From: Deltaproteobacteria bacterium
Lineage (GTDB): Bacteria > Desulfobacterota_B > Binatia > Bin18
Assembly (NCBI GenBank): GCA_012271025.1
Contig: JAAXHF010000380.1
Location: forward strand, 1-8,101
Length of the DNA: 8,101 nt
Direction: 5' to 3'
Positions 1 through 6,680 of the stretch are shown in pieces. The stretch's first letter is position 1; each line of letters starts with the position of its first letter. The position numbers and the translations under genes are program-made. The notes beneath the pieces are model-generated. The model was not told where the DNA came from. It was given only the letters and a program-made list of their open reading frames with translations, and did no database searches.

Positions 1-1
1 C

Positions 2-501
2 CTATGCGCTTCTTGGCGCACCGCCACCTGCCACCATGACGCGGGCCTCGGTGGCAGGCACCCTCACCACCTCGTCGATCTCGAACGGGTCGGGCTCAAG
101 GGGCGCGGGGCGCAGGTCCCTGGCCAGGAACAGGTGCAGGTACTCGGTGAGGAAGCCGGGGCGGCGTAAAAACCCCCCAGGGGCCTGAGCTCGCCGGCGG
201 CCAGACCGGTCTCCTCGCGGAGCTCTCGCTGCGTCGCTGCGGCCAGATCTTCACCCCTTTCCAGCTTTCCTGCGGGCAGCTCAAGGAGGGCGCGCCTCGT
301 CGCGTGCCTGTACTGCCTGACCATCACGACGTTCCCGAGCTCATCGACCGGGACGATGGTGACCGCATCCGGGTGCTCGACGACCTCGAACCGCGCCTCA
401 GAACCGTCCGGATGGCGCAGGATATCGACCGTGACGGTCATGATGCTGCCGTCAAAGACCACCTCCCGGGATACGGGATGCGGCGGGTCAGGACCTGTCA
501 A
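2..501 (-). CDS. NUDIX hydrolase, ADP-ribose pyrophosphatase type, with a broken reading frame
   Basis: This is probably a Mg-dependent hydrolase of ADP-ribose or a related nucleotide sugar. The first frame (501 to 64) gives 145 residues. It contains PVSREVVFDGSIMTVTVDIL, the EHPDAVTIVPVDELGNVVMVRQYRH core and a perfect NUDIX box (G78, E84, R92-E93, E96-E97, G99), GKLERGEDLAAATQRELREETGL, then GGFYAAP. The family normally continues P-G-F-x-T-E-Y-L-H-L-F; here this appears in another frame (PGFLTEYLHLFLARDLRPAPLEPDPFEIDEVVRVPATEARVMVAGG) and runs to a TAG at 2-4. One base seems to be missing in the G4 run at 158-161. Read in the first frame, the tail is Ser/Thr/Pro/Arg-rich junk ending at 64. 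Even repaired, the protein ends sooner than relatives, so a second break near 20-25 is possible. It starts at a TTG overlapping nadK by 14 nt; an in-frame TGA upstream excludes a longer form. It may be a sequencing error or a recent pseudogene. Confidence 0.85.
27..58. repeat. 9-bp perfect inverted repeat within the NUDIX 3' end
   Basis: CCTGCCACC at 27-35 and GGTGGCAGG at 50-58 are exact reverse complements, separated by a 14-nt loop. The RNA of either strand could fold into a hairpin. No T-run follows on the minus strand, and the repeat lies inside the coding frame before the TAG at 2-4, so it is not a standard intrinsic terminator. Confidence 0.4.
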
Positions 502-1345
502 CGATTCCCAGGCGACGGGTCAGGGTCGCATAGAAGTCGTGCGGCGGCCTGAGCCTTACGAAACGCGCACGGTACGGGCTGCGGCGGATGCTCACGACAT
601 CGCCGGGACCTAGCCGGGACACCGGGAATCCGTCCACGCTCAGGAGCGTGTCCGCCTCGTTGACGACCTTAAGGTCCACGACCGTGTCGCCGGGCAGGAC
701 CAGTCCCCTGTTCAGGCACATGTGGGGGGCGACTGGCAGCAAAACAATGTCCTCCAGCCGGGGGCTTACCAGGGGGCCCCCTGCCGCCATCGCGTATCCG
801 GTGCTGCCGCTGGCGGTCGAAACCATCACGCCATCGGCCCTGTAGACCGTCAGCTCGGCCCGGTCGACGCTGGCCTCAACGTTGAGAAGCCTCGCGCTCT
901 GTCCGCGGCTGAGCACGACCTCGTTTAAGGCATCGGCGTCGGGGACCGGGTCACCCGAGGTCAGCGTCACCCGGACCCTGACCATCATCCGTTCGTCGAT
1001 CCAGGCGCCCTGCGCCTCGCCGCGCACGTAACACGCTATCCCCGCCTCCGCATCGTCCACGTCCAGCTCGGACATGAAGCCGACCTTGCCCAGGTTGATC
1101 GCAAGGATCGGCACCTCGTGGGGGGCGGTGACTCGGACGGTCCTCAGGATGGTGCCGTCGCCGCCCGAGATCACCAGAACGGAGGTCCGGGAGAGCTCTT
1201 CCCGCCGCTCGTTGACGCTGTCGGCGGGAGAGGTCCAGGCGCTATCGGCTATGTCCAGCGATGCGATGAGGGAGTCGACCAGGTCACGTGCCCTGGGCAT
1301 CTGTCCGTTGTAGACGAACCCGATGCTGGCCTTGCGCTCGTTCAT
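488..1345 (-). CDS. nadK: NAD kinase (ATP-NAD kinase)
   Basis: This cytosolic enzyme phosphorylates NAD at the adenosine 2' hydroxyl to form NADP, using ATP or polyphosphate depending on the family member. The 285-residue product shows the full set of NAD kinase motifs: GGDGT at 61-65 with catalytic D63, NLGKVGFMSE at 84-93, LNEVVLSRG at 140-148 (the NE motif that contacts NAD), ADGVMVSTASGSTGYAMAAGGP at 170-191, PH at 207-208 and SVDGF at 236-240. The C-terminal FYATLTRRLG is the usual family ending. The ATG at 1345 has no Shine-Dalgarno; the sequence just upstream is pyrimidine-rich (CTCTCCT). It lies 28 nt after nuoN, in the same direction and with no terminator between, so it is probably cotranscribed with the nuo genes. 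It ends in TGA inside the start of the NUDIX gene. Confidence 0.96.
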   Translation of the reverse strand: MNERKASIGFVYNGQMPRARDLVDSLIASLDIADSAWTSPADSVNERREELSRTSVLVISGGDGTILRTVRVTAPHEVPILAINLGKVGFMSELDVDDAEAGIACYVRGEAQGAWIDERMMVRVRVTLTSGDPVPDADALNEVVLSRGQSARLLNVEASVDRAELTVYRADGVMVSTASGSTGYAMAAGGPLVSPRLEDIVLLPVAPHMCLNRGLVLPGDTVVDLKVVNEADTLLSVDGFPVSRLGPGDVVSIRRSPYRARFVRLRPPHDFYATLTRRLGIVDRS

Positions 1346-1373
1346 AGGAGAGGACTGGGATTCCGCCCCCAGA

Positions 1374-2876
1374 TTACATCACGGGCCCGATGCTCAGCAC
1401 CTCGGCCGCCGTCTTGGCCATGCGGATGAGCGGGGTCGGATAGACTCCGAAGAACAGGAGCGCGGCAACACTCACCCCGAGGGCCACATGAAGCGGCCTC
1501 TCGCCCTTGACGGGGCGCGCCTCGGCCGGCTCGGACAGGTACATGACCTTTATCACACGCACGTAGTAGTAGGCGGACACGACGCTGTTGAGCGCTCCGG
1601 CCAGCACCAGCCACGAGAGTCCGCTGCTGGCCGCGGCGCTGAATATGTTGAGCTTGATCATGAATCCCACCGTCGGCGGAACCCCCGTCAGGGAGATCAG
1701 GGCGAAGGTGAGCGCGGCGGCAAGCCAGGGCGCGCGCCTGCCCATCCCGGCCATGTCCTTGATGCGGTCGCTGCCGACGCGGTTTGAGATGGCTATCACC
1801 GCGGCAAACGCCGCAAGATTGGTGGCCGCGTAGCCGACCAGATAAAACAGCACCCCGGCCGGGCCTTCGGGGTTGCCGCCGGCGGGGTCCCTGGCGGTGA
1901 CCGCCGCCAGGCCAACCATGATGTAGCCCGCGTGCGCAATGGTCGAGTATGCCAGCAGCCGCTTCATTCCCCGCTGGGCGATCGCAACGAAATTGCCCAG
2001 GGTCATGGACATGATCGCCAGCACGGCGAAGATGGCGCTCCACTCGATGCTGACCAGGGAATCGGGGAAAGCCACGTAGAAGACCCGCAGTATCACCGCA
2101 AAGCCGGCCGCCTTGCTCGCCACCGACAGGAACGCCGTTACCGGCGTTGGGGCACCTTCGTACACGTCCGGCACCCACATCTGGAACGGGACGGTGGAGA
2201 TCTTGAATCCGAATCCGGCGATGATAAACACGATCCCGAGCAGGAGGGCGTATCCGCCAAGCGGCTCTGCGCCGCTGCTTACGCTAAAGATTCCGCGGGC
2301 GATCTCGCCCAGGTCCGTGCTGCCGGCAAAGCCGTACACCCACACCATGCCGTAGAGCAGCAGGGCCGAGCTCAGGGCGCTCAGGATCAGGAACTTCATG
2401 CCCGCCTCGGTGGACCGGCTGCTGCCGGCAAGGGCCACCAGGGCCGCGAGCGGAAGCGCCGTCAGTTCCAGGGCGATGTAGATCGTGATCAGCTCCAGCG
2501 TCGAGCCGAGCAGCATCATGCCCGCCACCGAAAGCAGGATCAGGGCGAAATACTCGGCCCTGAGGGTGTCGAAGCGGCGACTGTACTCGGTGGACATCAG
2601 CACGACGACCGCCATTGAGCCGGCGAGAAGGAACTTGATGAACAGGCTGAACTTGTCCACCGAGAGAGTCCCGAATACGCCCGTCACCGCAGGGTCGCCA
2701 TGGTCCAGGTCGATCCACAGCGCGGTCGTCAGCGCCAGCGCGGCAACCAGGCCGGACACCACCAGGACCGGCAGGAATCTTCGGTCCTTTGCGAGAAAGT
2801 CGACGAGCAGGATCAAGAGGGCCACGCCGACAAGGCACAGCTCGGGAGACAGCAGGTAGATGTCGTAGGCGGTCAC
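1374..2876 (-). CDS. nuoN: NADH-quinone oxidoreductase subunit N (NuoN)
   Basis: NuoN is the proximal antiporter-like proton-pumping subunit, next to NuoK and NuoA/J. It has 500 residues, normal for bacterial NuoN, and hydrophobic segments throughout. E137 in YIALELTALPLAALVAL (TM5), K225 in GFGFKISTVPFQMWVPDVYEGAPTPVTAFLSVASKAAG (TM7), K255 in the same stretch (TM8), K305 and H315 in GMKRLLAYSTIAHAGYIMVGL, and K408 in GFMIKLNIF (TM12) match the expected pump residues. The phrase MWVPDVYEGAPTPVTAFL is diagnostic of NuoN, as against L or M. The start is GTG with a good GAGGGG site. The gene ends in TAA, 28 nt before nadK, and is the last nuo gene in the run. Confidence 0.98.
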   Translation of the reverse strand: MTAYDIYLLSPELCLVGVALLILLVDFLAKDRRFLPVLVVSGLVAALALTTALWIDLDHGDPAVTGVFGTLSVDKFSLFIKFLLAGSMAVVVLMSTEYSRRFDTLRAEYFALILLSVAGMMLLGSTLELITIYIALELTALPLAALVALAGSSRSTEAGMKFLILSALSSALLLYGMVWVYGFAGSTDLGEIARGIFSVSSGAEPLGGYALLLGIVFIIAGFGFKISTVPFQMWVPDVYEGAPTPVTAFLSVASKAAGFAVILRVFYVAFPDSLVSIEWSAIFAVLAIMSMTLGNFVAIAQRGMKRLLAYSTIAHAGYIMVGLAAVTARDPAGGNPEGPAGVLFYLVGYAATNLAAFAAVIAISNRVGSDRIKDMAGMGRRAPWLAAALTFALISLTGVPPTVGFMIKLNIFSAAASSGLSWLVLAGALNSVVSAYYYVRVIKVMYLSEPAEARPVKGERPLHVALGVSVAALLFFGVYPTPLIRMAKTAAEVLSIGPVM

Positions 2877-2953
2877 GCCCGGCCCCTCACGGAATGCAGG
2901 CCCGCACGCCCTGCAAAGATCCCGGCAACCGCATCAACGAAGAGAACAACCAC
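2873..2953 (-). CDS. Possible 26-codon ORF in the nuoM-nuoN gap
   Basis: This short frame fills almost all of the 90-nt gap between nuoM and nuoN. It begins GTG at 2953 with an AGGGG element 10 nt upstream that overlaps the nuoM TAG stop. It ends in a TGA overlapping the nuoN GTG by 4 nt (GTGA), a layout typical of translational coupling. The peptide would be MVVLFVDAVAGIFAGRAGLH followed by SVRGRA: a hydrophobic N-terminal half and a basic C-terminal end. The nuoN Shine-Dalgarno lies inside it. It could be a small membrane peptide, a coupling leader without a functional product, or chance. The frame is also open backwards into the nuoM 3' end, which weakens its significance. No family is recognised. 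Confidence 0.22.
   Translation of the reverse strand: MVVLFVDAVAGIFAGRAGLHSVRGRA
2883..2888 (-). promoter_or_regulatory. Shine-Dalgarno site of nuoN
   Basis: GAGGGG on the minus strand is 6 nt before the GTG at 2876, which supports that GTG as the nuoN start. A weak 6-bp hairpin (TGCAGG/CCTGCA, plus-strand 2895-2915) lies just upstream and does not cover the site. Confidence 0.6.
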
Positions 2954-2966
2954 TGGCGATTCGCCC

Positions 2967-4487
2967 CTAACGCATTCCGACCTGCGCGCCCGCAACGTCC
3001 TGCACGATCGGCTCGATGCCGATTGCGAACACGTCGGATATGAACGCCGGGTATATGCCAAACAGGATGATCGGGACGATCAACAAGACCATGGGGATCA
3101 GGTCGGTCCGGGTCGCGTCAGGGAGCGTCGACCACCGCTCCACGCGCGGTCCGAACATCGCCCGCTGAATCATCCACAGGATGTAGCCGGCCGTGATGAC
3201 CACCCCGAAGACCGCGAGCACCGTCGGCCAGCTCCAGACCGGGAAGGCGCCCAGGAAGACCAGGATCTCGGCCGCAAATCCGCTCGTCCCCGGAAGGCCA
3301 AGAGAGGCGAATCCGGCAACCAGAAAGCCCACCGCTATCAGCGGCATGCTGCCGGCCAGGCCGCCAAGGTCCGGTATGTACCTGGTGTGCGCGCGGTCGT
3401 ATACCAGACCCACCATCAGGAACATCAGGCCCGTGATAGTGCCGTGGGTGAACATCTGCATCGCCGCGCCGGTGAGCCCGATGGCCCCCGTCTCCGCCGA
3501 GGCCGCCGCGATCGCCGACAGGCCGATCAGCACGTATCCCATGTGGCTGATGCTGCTGAAGGCCACGAGCCGCTTCATATCCGTCTGCCGCAGGGTGACC
3601 ACCGCACCGTACAGGACGTTTATCACGCCGGCGGTGGCCAGGAGCCAGGACAGGTCCGCCATGGTATCGGGCATCATCGCCGCGGTGACCCGGATCATCC
3701 CGTAGCCGCCCATCTTGAGCAGTACGCCGGCGAGCATGACGCTCACCGCCGTCGGCGCGTCGGTGTGGGCATCCGGCAGCCAGGTGTGAACCGGCCAGAC
3801 CGGCAGCTTTACGGCGAACCCGACGAATAGCAGGCCGAAGATGGCCCCGACGGGCAGAGCGAGCTTGGCGCCACCCTGGATCAGGCCCGGCATGGCGGCC
3901 ATGTCGAACGTGCCAAACGTGACGAACAGGGCAAGGATTCCCACCAGCATGAAGGCGCTGCCGATAAAGGTGAACAGCAGGAACTTCATGGCCGAATACT
4001 CCTTGCGGCCACTGCCCCAGGTGGAGATCAGGAAGAACATCGGCACGAGCTCGAGTTCCCAGAAAAGGAAGAACATGAGGAAATCGAGCGCCGTGAACAC
4101 CCCTAGCACGGCGGTCTGCAGGACCAGCAGCCAGACGAAGTATTCCTTTACGCGGTGCTTGATTCCCCAGGAGGCGTATACGGCGGCCATCCCGAGCAGT
4201 CCGGTCAGCAGGACCATGGGAGCGCTCAGCCCGTCCACGGCCAGGAAGTACTCGACGTTGAAAGAGGCGATGGGCACCCAGTCTGAGACCCGGTCCACCA
4301 TCTGCAGCCCGCCCGCGTCGCGGTCGTAGCCCGCGAATACGACGATGCTGAGCACCAGCTGTACCAGCGCCACGGCCCCCGCGGCCAATCTCACCTGACG
4401 GTCACTGCGGGCGAGCAGCGCTATCACCGCGGCAGCGACCAGCGGCAGGAAGACCAGGCTCGTCAGTAGTCCGTTCACGCCGTCCAT
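2967..4487 (-). CDS. nuoM: NADH-quinone oxidoreductase subunit M (NuoM)
   Basis: NuoM is the middle antiporter-like proton-pumping subunit. Its 506 residues are normal for the family. E144 in FFLFWELELVPMFFLIS (TM5), K227 in FAVKLPVWPVHTWLPDAHTDAPTAVSV (TM7 broken helix), K258 in LAGVLLKMGGYG (TM8), K305 and H315 in DMKRLVAFSSISHMGYV, H348 in MFTHGTITG, and E407 in GFAAEILVFLG (TM12) correspond to the catalytic residues of the E. coli protein (E144, K234, K265, E407). The TM12 residue is Glu rather than Lys, which distinguishes NuoM from NuoL and NuoN. The start is uncertain: the ATG at 4487 has its SD-like AGGGG only 1 nt away, whereas the GTG at codon 4 (4476-4478) would have that AGGGG 10 nt upstream. 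The difference is three residues. The stop is TAG. Confidence 0.98.
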   Translation of the reverse strand: MDGVNGLLTSLVFLPLVAAAVIALLARSDRQVRLAAGAVALVQLVLSIVVFAGYDRDAGGLQMVDRVSDWVPIASFNVEYFLAVDGLSAPMVLLTGLLGMAAVYASWGIKHRVKEYFVWLLVLQTAVLGVFTALDFLMFFLFWELELVPMFFLISTWGSGRKEYSAMKFLLFTFIGSAFMLVGILALFVTFGTFDMAAMPGLIQGGAKLALPVGAIFGLLFVGFAVKLPVWPVHTWLPDAHTDAPTAVSVMLAGVLLKMGGYGMIRVTAAMMPDTMADLSWLLATAGVINVLYGAVVTLRQTDMKRLVAFSSISHMGYVLIGLSAIAAASAETGAIGLTGAAMQMFTHGTITGLMFLMVGLVYDRAHTRYIPDLGGLAGSMPLIAVGFLVAGFASLGLPGTSGFAAEILVFLGAFPVWSWPTVLAVFGVVITAGYILWMIQRAMFGPRVERWSTLPDATRTDLIPMVLLIVPIILFGIYPAFISDVFAIGIEPIVQDVAGAQVGMR

Positions 4488-4491
4488 ACCC

Positions 4492-6483
4492 CTAGCGGAA
4501 CAGCAGGTAGATCCCGAATATCACGAGCACCCCGACGGATATCACCGTCCCGTAGCCCTGGAGCTGTCCCGTCTGCACCTGCGCTATCGCCCGGCCGACG
4601 TTGCGGCCTAGCCGGTCAAGCGTCCTGACCACGCCGTCGACCAGGTTCTTATCCAGCCAGTCCAGTGACAGGGCGAAGCGACCGTAGAAGAGCCTGCGCG
4701 TTATCAGGCCCTCGTATAGCTCGTCCACGTAGTACTTGCGGACCAGCGCACGATGCAGCGGCTCAGCCGGCCCCAGGCCTACCATCCGCCCCCTGGACCT
4801 GAGCACGTGCATCAGGTAGGCCAGCACGATGCCGCCGACCGCCAGCAGGCTGGTGACCAGGGCCAGGCCGCGGCTGAAGTCCTTTACGGCTACGTGGCCG
4901 TCGGACAGGGACTCGTGGGCCGGGCCTATGTTGACGAACTCGGCGAACCAGTGCAGAGGAACCACACGCAGATCGGTCAGCGGATTGGCCAGCCAGCCGA
5001 CGGCGAGCGTGGCGAGGCCGAGCAGGACCAGCGGTAATACCATGCTGGGAGGCGACTCGTGCGGCTCGGCGTCCCCGTGAGCATCGGCCTCGGGGTCGGC
5101 CGCGGCACCGCCCCTGTACTCGCCCTCGAAGGTCATGAACAGCGCGCGGAATATGTAGAAGGCGGTCATGAACGCGGCGACCAGGCCCAGCCAGAAGACG
5201 ACCTCCGCGTCCCAGGTTGCGCCCGCCCGCGCGTAACCCAGAATCTCGTCCTTGCTCCAGAAGCCCGCGGTGGGAGCTATGCCGGCCAGGCTGAGGGCCC
5301 CGATGAGGAACGCCACCCAGGTCCACGGCATCCTCCTGCGCAGCCCGCCCATGTAGCGCATGTCGAAGGTTCCCCCGGCGGCATGGCTGACGCTGCCTGC
5401 ACCCAGGAAGAGCAGGGCCTTAAAGAACGCGTGTGTGAACAGGTGGAAGATCGCCGGACCGTACGCTCCCACGCCGAGTGCCAGCATCATGTAGCCGAGC
5501 TGGCTGATGGTCGAGTAGGCGAGGACCCGCTTTATGTCGTTTTGAACCAGCCCGATGCTGGCCGCGAATATGGCGGTCACCCCGCCCACTATTGCGACGG
5601 TCCGCATCGCCTCGTCCGAGGCCTCGAACACGGGGAAGAACCGCGCGACCAGGAACACCCCGGCCGCGACCATTGTGGCGGCGTGTATTAGCGCGCTCAC
5701 CGGAGTTGGGCCCTCCATGGCGTCTGGCAGCCATGTATGGAGCGGCACCTGCCCCGACTTGCCCACGGCTCCGGCAAATATCCCGCCGGCCACCCATCCC
5801 GCCACCGCGCTGGTCATCACGCCGCCAATGGCGATCGCGGCGTGCAGGTCGGTCACGTCAAGCGGGTTCAGGCCCTGGGCGGTGAAAGAGTCCGCGTTAA
5901 AGAACAGGTAGAGGATGGCCAGCAGGAACCCGAAATCTCCGACGCGGGTGACCACGAAGGCCTTCTTGGCCGCCGCCGCCGCAGAGGGCCTGTGGAACCA
6001 GAATCCTATGAGGAGGTATGAGCATGCCCCGACGAGCTCCCAGAATACGAACATCTGGACCAGGTTCGACGACATGACCAGTCCGGCCATTGATGCGGTG
6101 AACAGGGACATGTAGGCAAAGTAGCGCGCGTAGCCGCCGTCGCCCTTCATGTATGCCGTCGAGTAGATCTGGATGAGCAGGCTTACGCTCGTTACCACGA
6201 GCAGCATGACCGCAGTGAGGCCGTCGAGCACTATGCCAACGCTTATGTCCAGACCCCCCACCGTCAGCCACGTGTGGGGCTCGAACTCCACCGCGCCGTG
6301 ATTGCTCGCCACGCTCGCCAGAGCCCAGATTGCCAGGGCAAGGGAACCTGCCATGGCCGAAATGGTCACCCACCCGGCCGCCCGCGCCCCGCTGCCGAGC
6401 AGCGGACGCACGATCAGGCCGATGACCAGGAAAGAGGCCAGCGGCAGCAGGAAGATCAGCCAGACGGCAATCTCACCGATCAT
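4492..6483 (-). CDS. nuoL: NADH-quinone oxidoreductase subunit L (NuoL)
   Basis: NuoL is the distal antiporter-like proton-pumping subunit of the membrane arm. At 663 residues it is a little longer than the E. coli protein. Key charged residues of the pump are visible: E149 in FVFWELVGACSYLLIGFW (TM5), D183 in TRVGDFGF (E. coli D178), K242 in GKSGQVPLHTWLPDAMEGPTPVSALIHAAT (E. coli K229), K318 in DIKRVLAYSTISQLGYM, H347/H351 and K355 in TM11, and K411 in GFWSKDEIL (E. coli K399). A hydrophilic His/Asp/Glu-rich loop lies at about 455-478. The C-terminal part (about 565-663) carries the amphipathic lateral helix, with KYYVDELYEGLITRRLFYG and LDWLDKNLVDGVVRTLDRLG, and ends in a final anchor helix. 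The ATG directly abuts the upstream TAG (TAGATG), and the TAG stop is 4 nt from the nuoM ATG. No key residue is missing. Confidence 0.98.
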   Translation of the reverse strand: MIGEIAVWLIFLLPLASFLVIGLIVRPLLGSGARAAGWVTISAMAGSLALAIWALASVASNHGAVEFEPHTWLTVGGLDISVGIVLDGLTAVMLLVVTSVSLLIQIYSTAYMKGDGGYARYFAYMSLFTASMAGLVMSSNLVQMFVFWELVGACSYLLIGFWFHRPSAAAAAKKAFVVTRVGDFGFLLAILYLFFNADSFTAQGLNPLDVTDLHAAIAIGGVMTSAVAGWVAGGIFAGAVGKSGQVPLHTWLPDAMEGPTPVSALIHAATMVAAGVFLVARFFPVFEASDEAMRTVAIVGGVTAIFAASIGLVQNDIKRVLAYSTISQLGYMMLALGVGAYGPAIFHLFTHAFFKALLFLGAGSVSHAAGGTFDMRYMGGLRRRMPWTWVAFLIGALSLAGIAPTAGFWSKDEILGYARAGATWDAEVVFWLGLVAAFMTAFYIFRALFMTFEGEYRGGAAADPEADAHGDAEPHESPPSMVLPLVLLGLATLAVGWLANPLTDLRVVPLHWFAEFVNIGPAHESLSDGHVAVKDFSRGLALVTSLLAVGGIVLAYLMHVLRSRGRMVGLGPAEPLHRALVRKYYVDELYEGLITRRLFYGRFALSLDWLDKNLVDGVVRTLDRLGRNVGRAIAQVQTGQLQGYGTVISVGVLVIFGIYLLFR

Positions 6484-6678
6484 CTAGAGCTTCCTGAGAA
6501 TCTCGTCGGCCACATGCTCGCGGCCCTTGGGAACCATCACTCTGTACGTCACCCTCTCACCCCAGGTGAGGATGTCGCCTTCTGGCAGGATCTTGGTGGG
6601 CAGCCCCTCCGCCTCCAGCGCCGCCTTCCACATCTCGGCCGCCATCAGGTTGGGAGCCTTTCGGTAGTCGGTAAACAC
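6484..6678 (-). CDS. Small DUF2007-like protein encoded between nuoK and nuoL
   Basis: This is a 64-residue soluble protein with no membrane segment, signal peptide or cysteine, in a position normally empty in nuo operons. The sequence runs: short N-terminal strand (residues 1-5), helix AAEMWKAALEAEGLPTKIL at 13-31, an acidic/Gly turn (PEGDILTWGE), strand VTYRVMVPKG, and a final helix EHVADEILRKL. This matches the layout of the DUF2007 / 'putative signal transducing protein' family (PF09413): an A-E-x-x-x-x-x-L-E-A-x-G-L/I helix, then a V-x-V-P strand, then a short helix. Its function is unknown. Tight packing (2 nt after nuoK, 0 nt before nuoL) and good codon structure argue that it is real. 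It may be a complex I assembly, stability or regulatory factor, but that is inference. The start is GTG, with only a weak ribosome-binding site visible. Family assignment is from pattern memory and is moderately sure. Confidence 0.8.
   Translation of the reverse strand: MFTDYRKAPNLMAAEMWKAALEAEGLPTKILPEGDILTWGERVTYRVMVPKGREHVADEILRKL
6490..6495 (-). promoter_or_regulatory. Shine-Dalgarno site of nuoL inside the small gene
   Basis: AGGAAG on the minus strand lies 6 nt before the nuoL ATG at 6483, embedded in the last codons of the 64-residue gene. nuoL initiation is therefore physically linked to translation of that gene. Confidence 0.6.
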
Positions 6679-6680
6679 GC

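Noticed and set aside
1342..2178. 278-codon minus-strand frame overlapping nuoN
   Set aside because: It is a frame-shifted reading of nuoN and is Arg/Gly-rich with no family features. nuoN itself keeps all catalytic residues.
2700..3830. 376-codon open frame on the plus strand antisense to nuoM and nuoN
   Set aside because: The translation is Arg/Gln/His/Gly-rich with no hydrophobic core or known motif. It is the antisense shadow of GC-rich membrane-protein genes, and both sense genes are unmistakable.
4763..5326. 187-codon minus-strand frame inside nuoL
   Set aside because: It is an out-of-frame shadow of nuoL, with low-complexity Arg/Gly/Pro composition.
1948..5535. Similar stretches in nuoN, nuoM and nuoL around the K-R-L/V-L/V-A-Y/F-S motif (near 1950, 3565 and 5515)
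   Set aside because: These reflect the known common ancestry of the three antiporter-like subunits, not a mobile repeat or recent duplication.
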